Shown here piece by piece: positions 56,104 to 64,000 of a stretch of DNA of 64,000 nt. The stretch comes from Pseudomonas sp. GD03919 (lineage in GTDB: Bacteria > Pseudomonadota > Gammaproteobacteria > Pseudomonadales > Pseudomonadaceae): assembly GCF_029814935.1 (NCBI RefSeq), contig NZ_CP104582.1, forward strand, positions 1,054,001 to 1,118,000, in the 5' to 3' direction. Each line of letters opens with the position of its first letter. Position 1 is the first letter of the stretch. Made by a program: the position numbers and the translations under genes. Under the pieces are notes generated by a model, which searched no databases, was not told the origin of the DNA, and saw only the letters and a list, made by a program, of their open reading frames with translations.

Positions 56104-56158
56104 GTAGCCCGGATGCAATTAGGGGCAGGTGGGTGTCCCCGGGTTGCATCCGGGCTAC
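56104..56158. repeat. REP-like inverted pair, gtagcccggat class
   Basis: gtagcccggatgcaattagggg ... ccccgggttgcatccgggctac between pepA and holC; the left arm has drifted. Confidence 0.75.
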
Positions 56159-56165
56159 AGGCGCA

Positions 56166-58913
<2,748 letters not shown>

Positions 58914-58921
<8 letters not shown>

Positions 58922-59978
58922 GTTGGATCGCTACATCGGCACACAGGTGTTCTTCGCCATTCTGGCAGTACTGGGGATCATTCTCGGGCTGGCATTGCTG
59001 TTCGCCTTCATCGACGAGCTCAGCGACCTCAACAAGGGCGACTATGGCCTGGGTCAGGTGCTCTGGTATGTGCTGCTGACGGCGCCGCGCCGCGCCTATG
59101 AAATGCTGCCGATGGCGGCGCTGATCGGTTGCCTGATCGGCCTCGGTACGCTGGCCAGCAACAGTGAGCTGACCATCATGCGCGCCGCCGGTGTCTCCAT
59201 CGGGCGTATCGTCTGGGCGGTGATGAAACCCATGCTGGTGCTGATGCTGGCCGGTATTCTGATCGGCGAATACGTCGCGCCGCTGACCGAGAATCAGGCC
59301 CAGGCGGATCGCGCATTGGCCCAGGGCGGTGGCGCGGCGCAAAGCTCCAAGCGTGGCATGTGGCATCGCCAGGGCCAGGAGTACGTGCATATCAACGCCG
59401 TGCAGCCCAATGGCATCCTGTTGGGGGTGACGCGTTATCGCTTCGATGACGAGCGTCGCCTGCTCTCGGCCAGCTTTGCCCGTCGTGCCGAGTACCGGGA
59501 CAGCCACTGGATGCTGCGCAATGTGCAGACCACCGTGCTGCATGAGGATCGCTCCGAGGTGATCAACCAGCCTGAAGAGCGCTGGGATATCGAGCTCAAT
59601 CCGGAACTGCTCGGCACTGTCGTGATGGAGCCCGAGGCGCTGTCGGTCACCGGGCTGTGGCAGTACATCCATTATCTGGGCGAGCAGGGGTTGAATAACG
59701 CGCGCTACTGGCTGGCATTTTGGACCAAGGTGCTGCAGCCACTGGTAACCGGCGCGCTGGTATTGATGGCGATTTCCTTCATCTTCGGCCCGCTGCGCTC
59801 GGTGACCCTGGGGCAGCGTGTGTTCACGGGGGTGCTGGTGGGTTTCATCTTCCGTATTGCCCAGGACCTGCTCGGCCCATCGAGCCTGCTGTTCGGTTTC
59901 TCGCCGCTGCTGGCGGTGCTGGTGCCGGCCGGTATCTGTGCGCTGGCCGGGGTGTGGTTGCTGCGGCGTGCCGGTTGA
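58914..59978 (+). CDS. lptG: LPS export permease LptG
   Basis: Partner of LptF, 354 residues: KLDRYIGTQVFFAILAVLGIILGLALLFAFIDELSDL, the coupling-helix region PRRAYEMLPMAALIGCLIGLGTLASNSELTIMRAAGVS, periplasmic domain, and C-terminal helices ending VPAGICALAGVWLLRRAG. ATG inside the last codons of lptF. A terminator follows. Confidence 0.95.
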
Positions 59979-59997
59979 GCAGATTGTCGTGGGCATG

Positions 59998-60027
59998 AAA
60001 AGCCGGTTCGATGAACCGGCTTTTTTG
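59998..60027 (+). terminator. Terminator of lptFG
   Basis: aaagccggttc-gat-gaaccggctttttt; the A-run on the left could also serve the convergent RDD gene. Confidence 0.92.
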
Positions 60028-60038
60028 CATCTGCGCCA

Positions 60039-60536
60039 CTACTTCTTGTGAATGTTCTTCGGCAGTTGCACCACGCGGCTGTCGGAGTAGATGTCGTGCC
60101 AGGTGCGGCCCTGCTTGTCCCACAGCAGCCAGAGAAAGCCCAGGCCGGCAAACAGCCAGGAGCCAATGGCGACCACGAAGCGCAGCAGAGCCTGCCACAG
60201 GTCGATGGCGCTGCCGTCGGCGTTCTGAATGCGCAATCCCCAGGCCTGCATGCCCAGCGTCTGGCCATTGTGCGTCCAGAACTTGGCGAAGAAGGCGAAC
60301 AGTGACAGCAGCACCAGGCTGGCAAGCAGCGGGTCATTATCCAGTGCGCCGGCTTCGGACATGGCCATCAGCCTATCGCCGCCGTGGATCAGGCGCAAAA
60401 TGCCCTGCTGATAGATCAGGGTGACCACCATGATCAATGCCACACAGAGCAGAGAATCGTAGAAGAGGGCCGCCAGGCGACGAATCGGCCCTGCAGTGGG
60501 AAAGTCACCCTGCGGGCGTAACTGGTGTTTCGGCAT
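60039..60536 (-). CDS. RDD-domain membrane protein
   Basis: 165 residues. The RDD motif is present as GPIRRLAALFYDSLLCVALIMVV, with later helices LASLVLLSLFAFFAKFW and FVVAIGSWLFAGLGFLWLLW and the family's GQTLGMQAWGLRI. Inner-membrane protein of unknown role. It lies beside lptFG on the opposite strand. Confidence 0.9.
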   Translation of the reverse strand: MPKHQLRPQGDFPTAGPIRRLAALFYDSLLCVALIMVVTLIYQQGILRLIHGGDRLMAMSEAGALDNDPLLASLVLLSLFAFFAKFWTHNGQTLGMQAWGLRIQNADGSAIDLWQALLRFVVAIGSWLFAGLGFLWLLWDKQGRTWHDIYSDSRVVQLPKNIHKK

Positions 60537-60572
60537 GATGGGCTCGCTGAGACGAAAGTGCGCGCCATTCTA

Positions 60573-60714
60573 GCAGGCCGTTGAAAAACGTAGGCGAGGC
60601 AGCCAGTGCAAGGCAAAAACAGGCGAAAAAGCGGAGTTTACGAGTTGTAAATGAGCATTTTGAGCCTGTTTTTAACGCAGCAATGGCAACGTAGGTAGTT
60701 TTTCAACAGCCTGC
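60573..60714. mobile_element. MITE-like element, 142 bp, flanked by TA
   Basis: Terminal inverted repeats gcaggccgttgaaaaac (left) and gtttttcaacagcctgc-type (right) differ at one or two places; the element is flanked by TA on both sides (60571-60572, 60715-60716). The inner sequence contains acaggcgaaaaagcgg and gagcctgttttta, itself partly palindromic. No coding frame. TA flanks suggest mobilisation by a mariner/IS630-type transposase. Confidence 0.75.
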
Positions 60715-60790
60715 TAACCGCGACTTTGCGATCGATATAAAGATGTGCGCAGGCTATCTGTAACCTGGCGCTGCTGCGGGAAAGACAGGC

Positions 60791-60823
60791 AAAAAAAACC
60801 CCTGACAGTTATCAGGGGTTTTT
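60791..60823 (-). terminator. Terminator of the cold-shock gene
   Basis: On the minus strand aacccctga-taactg-tcaggggtt followed by TTTTTT. Confidence 0.92.
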
Positions 60824-60837
60824 CAAGGCGGCGGCGA

Positions 60838-61050
60838 TTAGCCCAGGACTTGAACCTGGTCAGCCTGCATACCTTTTTGACCTTGCACAGCTACGAAGCT
60901 GACTTTCTGGCCTTCTTTCAGGCTCTTGAAGCCGTTACCTTCGATCGCGCGGAAGTGCACGAACAGATCCGGACCGCTTTCGGGAGTGATAAAACCAAAA
61001 CCTTTCTCGTCGTTAAACCACTTGACGGTACCGTTCTGACGATTCGACAT
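60838..61050 (-). CDS. Cold-shock domain protein (CspA family)
   Basis: 70-residue nucleic-acid chaperone with both RNA-binding motifs, KGFGFITP and DLFVHF, in [47 protein letters not shown]. Start at MSNRQNG with an aaggaaa site ahead. The 5' untranslated region is probably long, as for cold-shock genes; I did not find a convincing cold-shock box. Confidence 0.95.
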   Translation of the reverse strand: MSNRQNGTVKWFNDEKGFGFITPESGPDLFVHFRAIEGNGFKSLKEGQKVSFVAVQGQKGMQADQVQVLG

Positions 61051-61345
61051 GTCTTTTTCCTTGAAACTAGAGTTGATGACAGCCTCCACATAGATAGAGG
61101 GCTGAGACTGGTTGCAAGGAGTAATAGAAGTCGAGCGGGATGTAGCGGATCTTGATGATCTGCTGCACCAGAGTCACGATTCACAGCGACCCATGCAAAC
61201 AGTGGGTTCACTCTACGCTAAGTTTTGCGCAAATGCCAACCCCTGCCGGCAAGGTCGCCGGCCAGGTTTTGCGGGGGCTGTCCGGGCGCAATACCGGTGT
61301 AGCAGTAAGCTGCCCGTGAGTGGCGTCCGGGTTGCTCGGACGCAA

Positions 61346-61384
61346 ACGAAAAAGCCCGTAAGACCAATGTCTTACGGGCTTCTT
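61346..61384 (-). terminator. Orphaned tRNA terminator next to the integration site
   Basis: Hairpin aagcccgtaagac-caat-gtcttacgggctt. On the minus strand it is followed by TTTTTCG, so it serves a minus-strand gene whose 3' end is the tRNA fragment at 61391-61410. Confidence 0.8.
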
Positions 61385-61390
61385 GTATCG

Positions 61391-61410
61391 TGGTGCCCCG
61401 GGGGAGACTC
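61391..61410 (-). other. Attachment site: 3' end of a tRNA gene
   Basis: On the minus strand the 20 bases end in CCGGGGCACCA, with GAGTCTCCC before it: T-loop end, T-stem and acceptor 3' half plus CCA of a tRNA whose 5' acceptor would read GCCCCGG, fitting a tRNA-Leu type. Upstream the tRNA match stops abruptly. With a tRNA terminator to the left and an integrase to the right, this is the likely core of an attachment site. Confidence 0.65.
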
Positions 61411-61420
61411 TAAGCCGGGC

Positions 61421-61522
61421 GGCAGTTAGCGGCAGTTTCTGCCAGTTCCGTGCAAGCCACGTATTAGAAGGGTTTCGCGGTTTTGCGCTGCCGCAGTTCG
61501 GGGCAGTTTTGGGCAGTTCCGT
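61421..61522. repeat. Direct repeats upstream of the integrase (possible arm sites)
   Basis: ggcagtt recurs at 61421, 61431, 61502 and 61511, with variants gccagtt (61441) and cgcagtt (61492); the longer unit c/gcagttccgtg occurs at 61442 and 61512. Next to it ttacgccaaaa is repeated (61531, 61542). Spacing fits integrase arm-type or excisionase sites. Confidence 0.5.
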
Positions 61523-61563
61523 GTTAGTGTTTACGCCAAAATTACGCCAAACAGGGGGCAGGC

Positions 61564-62562
61564 GTGGCGTCGTATAGGAAGCGTAGCGGGGGCTGGCGGG
61601 CTGAGATCGTAAAGCGTGGCGTGCGGGAGTCTCAGACCTTCCCGACCAAGGCCCAGGCGGTGGCCTGGGCAACGCAGCGTGAGGCCGAGATTCTGGCCGC
61701 TGTGCCTGGCCACTCGGCCGGCAGCAATTCCACTCTGGCAGATGCCATCGGCCGGTACAAGGCTGAGGTGACGCCGACCAAGGAGGGCAAGCGCTGGGAG
61801 GAAGTGCGCCTGGAGAAGCTGCTCAACGAACTGGAGTTCGTAGGCGAGCGCCTGGGCGACGTGACGGCGGACCAGATCGCCGAGTGGCGTGACGCCCGGC
61901 TGAAGCTGGTGGAAGGCCCCAGCGTACGGCGCGAGATGACGTTGCTGTCCAGCGTGTTCGAGCAGGCGCGCACCGAGTGGAAGTGGTGCCGGCATAACCC
62001 GGTGCGCGAGGTGAAGCGGCCCGGCAACAACCGGCCGCGTGATCGGCGCATCAGCGCCGAGGAAGAAAAGGCCCTGCTCGATGGCATGGGCTATGTAGAA
62101 GGGCAGCCGCCCACCACCAAAACGCAAGAAGTGGCCTATGCCTTCCTGATCGCCCTGGAAACGGCAATGCGCCAGGGCGAGATCCTGGGGCTGACCAAGC
62201 CTGCCACTCGGCTTGCTGATCGCTATGTGCGCCTGGCCACGACCAAGAACGGTGACGCGCGCAACGTACCGCTGACCAAGCGCGCTGTGCAGCTGCTGCA
62301 GATCCTGCTGAATGCGGCCGAGGGGCGGGACAACTTGTTCACGGTCAACTCGGTCAATGCCGACGTGTTGTTCAGGAAGGTGCGGGACCGGCTGGAGATC
62401 AACGACCTGCGTTTTCACGATACCCGGCATGAGGCTACGACGCGCTTGGCCAGGAAGCTCGACGTGCTGGATCTGGCCCGGATGACCGGGCACCGTGATC
62501 CGCGTTCGCTGATGGTGTACTACAACGCCACGGCCACCGAGGTGGCCGGTCGGTTGGATTGA
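61564..62562 (+). CDS. int: Tyrosine-type integrase
   Basis: 332 residues. N-terminal arm-binding part (MASYRKRSGGWRAEIVKRGVRESQTFPTKAQAVAWA), SAM-like core-binding domain (about 60-160), catalytic domain with Arg in ALETAMRQGEILGL, HDTRHE, TGHRD and the nucleophile Tyr in SLMVYYNAT. The set R-H-R-H-Y is complete, so it is probably active. GTG start after a cagggggc site. It would catalyse insertion at the tRNA end 150 bases upstream. Its stop abuts the stop of the next gene (TGATCA). Confidence 0.94.
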   Translation: MASYRKRSGGWRAEIVKRGVRESQTFPTKAQAVAWATQREAEILAAVPGHSAGSNSTLADAIGRYKAEVTPTKEGKRWEEVRLEKLLNELEFVGERLGDVTADQIAEWRDARLKLVEGPSVRREMTLLSSVFEQARTEWKWCRHNPVREVKRPGNNRPRDRRISAEEEKALLDGMGYVEGQPPTTKTQEVAYAFLIALETAMRQGEILGLTKPATRLADRYVRLATTKNGDARNVPLTKRAVQLLQILLNAAEGRDNLFTVNSVNADVLFRKVRDRLEINDLRFHDTRHEATTRLARKLDVLDLARMTGHRDPRSLMVYYNATATEVAGRLD

Positions 62563-62886
62563 TCAGGCGGCCCTGCGGCCGGCCCTGCCGGTGGGGAGTT
62601 TCGAGGTGTTCTTCCTGGCCCATGCGCGCACGTCGATGGCGAACCATCGTTTAGCGGCGCGTGGGCCGGTGTCGCAGGGCTGCAGCGGCGCGGGGAAGTC
62701 CGGCCGGGTCACGACCCGGCGCTCTGTGGAGTCAGTGGACAGCTTGAGGTAGTCGGCGATGTCCTCGGCGGTCCATAGCTGATCCTCGGCCGGCACCTGG
62801 GGGCGCTTGAGCTGGGCGACCAGATCCTGCAGGGCGGCGAGCAGACTGGCCTGATCCTCGGGCAGTTGGTTGATGGGTTCGTTCAT
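62563..62886 (-). CDS. AlpA/excisionase-like DNA-binding protein
   Basis: 107 residues. N-terminal helical part (PEDQASLLAALQDLVAQLKRPQ), then a MerR/AlpA-type winged helix: LWTAEDIADYLKLSTDSTERRVVTRPDFPAPLQP...KRWFAIDVRAWARKNTSK. Such proteins next to phage integrases act as excisionases or activators. It overlaps the methyltransferase gene by 4 bases and converges on int. Confidence 0.75.
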   Translation of the reverse strand: MNEPINQLPEDQASLLAALQDLVAQLKRPQVPAEDQLWTAEDIADYLKLSTDSTERRVVTRPDFPAPLQPCDTGPRAAKRWFAIDVRAWARKNTSKLPTGRAGRRAA

Positions 62887-64000
62887 GCTGCCTCCTGCAT
62901 AACTTCAGCTTCTCTCGGGAACAGCGGGTTGGCTTTCAGCAGGGCTTTGTAGGGCAGGGGCGAGACTGAGTTGCCCACCATCCTGACCTTGGCCTTGTTG
63001 CTGAACCGGCGCCCGTCGTGGCCGATGTCGATCTTGTAGGTCGGGCGGAAGCCCTGGATCAGGTACAGCTCGCGCGGGGTGAGCATGCGCATGCCGATGT
63101 CGACGATCACATAGGGGTTGCCCTTGATGGTCACCGTCACCAGTGCCAGGCGGTCGCGGGTGGTGATGGTGGCGGCTGGGTTGCGCGGGTCGTAGGTGTT
63201 GTCTGACCCGTAGTAGCCCATCAGGAACGCCGCCACTCGCTCGGCTCCCGCCTGGTGCTCCGGTGACAGCGTGCATTCCATCAGCGCCAGGTTGTCCGCG
63301 CCGGCAGTGATCGCTGGGGCGCCTTCGCGCAGATCCCGGCCGGTGCACCCGTTGCGAAGGGTGATCAGGCTGGCCGTGACGACGTTCTGCTGGCTGCCGG
63401 TGGTGGTCAGGGCCGTGGCTGGCTCTGCTGGATGACGGCCCAGCGTGGCGTTGTACCCGCCGTTGTGTTGCGCCAGGTAGGCGACGCCGACCGCGCGGTG
63501 GTTCTCGGTGAGGATCGCGCCGGCCGGCTGCTCGCAACTGGTCGGCTTGCCGGCGTAGCTTGGGCCACCAGCGCCCACCAGCACCGGAGCGACAACGGCA
63601 AAGTGCCCGCCCTTTACCTCGCTGCAGATGGTGCGCCCTGGCTCGGCCGCGCTCATGTTGCGCTGGTTGCTGGCGTTGGCGTGCTCGGTGATGAACGGTG
63701 CGAGCAGCGGTTGTGCGACGGCGAAGCCGTGGCCGCCTGTGATCGTCGCAGCCGGGTCGTTCACGGCCTGGCCACGGAACTCGGCACCGCCATGGTTCAC
63801 GCTGACGATGAACGGGTCGGCGTGCTCGAGCACGTAGCGGCGCACGCCCTTGCGCAGGCGCTCCATGGTCTTGCCGACCAATGGACGGCGTACGCCTGCT
63901 GTCTTGCCGGCCTCGGCGTCGAGGAAAATCGACGGGCATGGCAGGCTCCAGTCGATGTAGGTGGCCACCGGCACCCATGGCAGCTGGCCAGGCCCTGGCA
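62883..64000 (-). CDS. DNA (cytosine-5) methyltransferase, C-terminal part (5' end outside window)
   Basis: About 371 residues are visible, open to the right edge. The C-terminal motifs IX and X of C5 methyltransferases are clear: RMLTPRELYLIQGFRPTYKI and VRMVGNSVSPLPYKALLKANPLF. Before them lies a long target-recognition region made of about six similar modules (PAATITGGHGFAVAQPLLAPF, PGRTIC..., PAGAILTENHRAVGVAYLA, PATALTTTGS..., PAITAGADNLALME, PAATITTRDRLALVTV). The catalytic PCQ and ENV motifs lie outside the window. Typical of phage or integrative elements; likely protects the element from restriction. Confidence 0.88.
   Translation of the reverse strand, partial: PGPGQLPWVPVATYIDWSLPCPSIFLDAEAGKTAGVRRPLVGKTMERLRKGVRRYVLEHADPFIVSVNHGGAEFRGQAVNDPAATITGGHGFAVAQPLLAPFITEHANASNQRNMSAAEPGRTICSEVKGGHFAVVAPVLVGAGGPSYAGKPTSCEQPAGAILTENHRAVGVAYLAQHNGGYNATLGRHPAEPATALTTTGSQQNVVTASLITLRNGCTGRDLREGAPAITAGADNLALMECTLSPEHQAGAERVAAFLMGYYGSDNTYDPRNPAATITTRDRLALVTVTIKGNPYVIVDIGMRMLTPRELYLIQGFRPTYKIDIGHDGRRFSNKAKVRMVGNSVSPLPYKALLKANPLFPREAEVMQEAA

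Noticed and set aside
62883..64000. Complete restriction-modification system
   Set aside because: Only the methyltransferase is seen; no endonuclease frame is present before the window ends.

Overview
The window reads as the chromosome of a GC-rich gammaproteobacterium of the genus Pseudomonas. The left third keeps the gene order of the P. aeruginosa block ileS-lspA-fkpB-ispH-pilE-pilY1-pilX-pilW-pilV-fimU-fimT-thiO-pilR-pilS-bamD-rluD-pgeF almost gene for gene, but without pilY2 and with a small toxin-antitoxin pair between fkpB and ispH. The repeats (REP-like elements starting gtaggag or gtagcccgg) also fit Pseudomonas. Assignment below genus would be guesswork; the P. mendocina/oleovorans side of the genus is plausible.

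Layout. 1-2.9 kb: lipoprotein maturation and isoprenoid genes plus a broken toxin. 2.9-10.1 kb (minus strand): type IV pilus minor pilins and the PilY1 tip adhesin. 10.2-18.5 kb: thiO, the PilS/PilR two-component system, bamD, rluD, pgeF, with a 630-bp imperfect palindrome between pilS and bamD. 18.6-21.6 kb: an old-yellow-enzyme gene whose terminator is followed directly by a group II intron. 21.6-31.6 kb: glycosyltransferase, LysR regulator divergent from a fatty-acid-hydroxylase/SRPBCC fusion, cysZ, trxB, an SDR enzyme, yaaA, phoH. 31.8-37.7 kb: moaCDE, a membrane-anchored 5'-nucleotidase-like protein, an EamA transporter, small envelope proteins.

37.8-42.3 kb is the disturbed part: tRNA-Met, a HigBA module coupled to an orphan ribbon-helix-helix antitoxin, then an IS66-family element (perfect 23-bp ends, amber-stopped transposase) lying between the 3' stumps of two unrelated genes with no target duplication, which points to an IS-mediated deletion. 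42.3-61.1 kb: sbcC without sbcD beside it, isochorismatase-like hydrolase, decayed periplasmic binding protein, rlmF, SLC13 permease, nhaC, valS, holC, pepA, lptF/lptG (LPS export), RDD protein, a 142-bp MITE-like element with TA flanks, and a cold-shock protein.

61.3-64 kb is the left end of an integrated element: a 20-bp tRNA 3' end with its own terminator still beside it, a tyrosine integrase, an AlpA-like DNA-binding protein and the C-terminal part of a cytosine-5 DNA methyltransferase built from repeated modules; it continues past the right edge. I see no clear new defence or biosynthetic system in the window. The best leads are this element, the IS66 scar, the large palindrome, the MITE and the hydroxylase/SRPBCC fusion.
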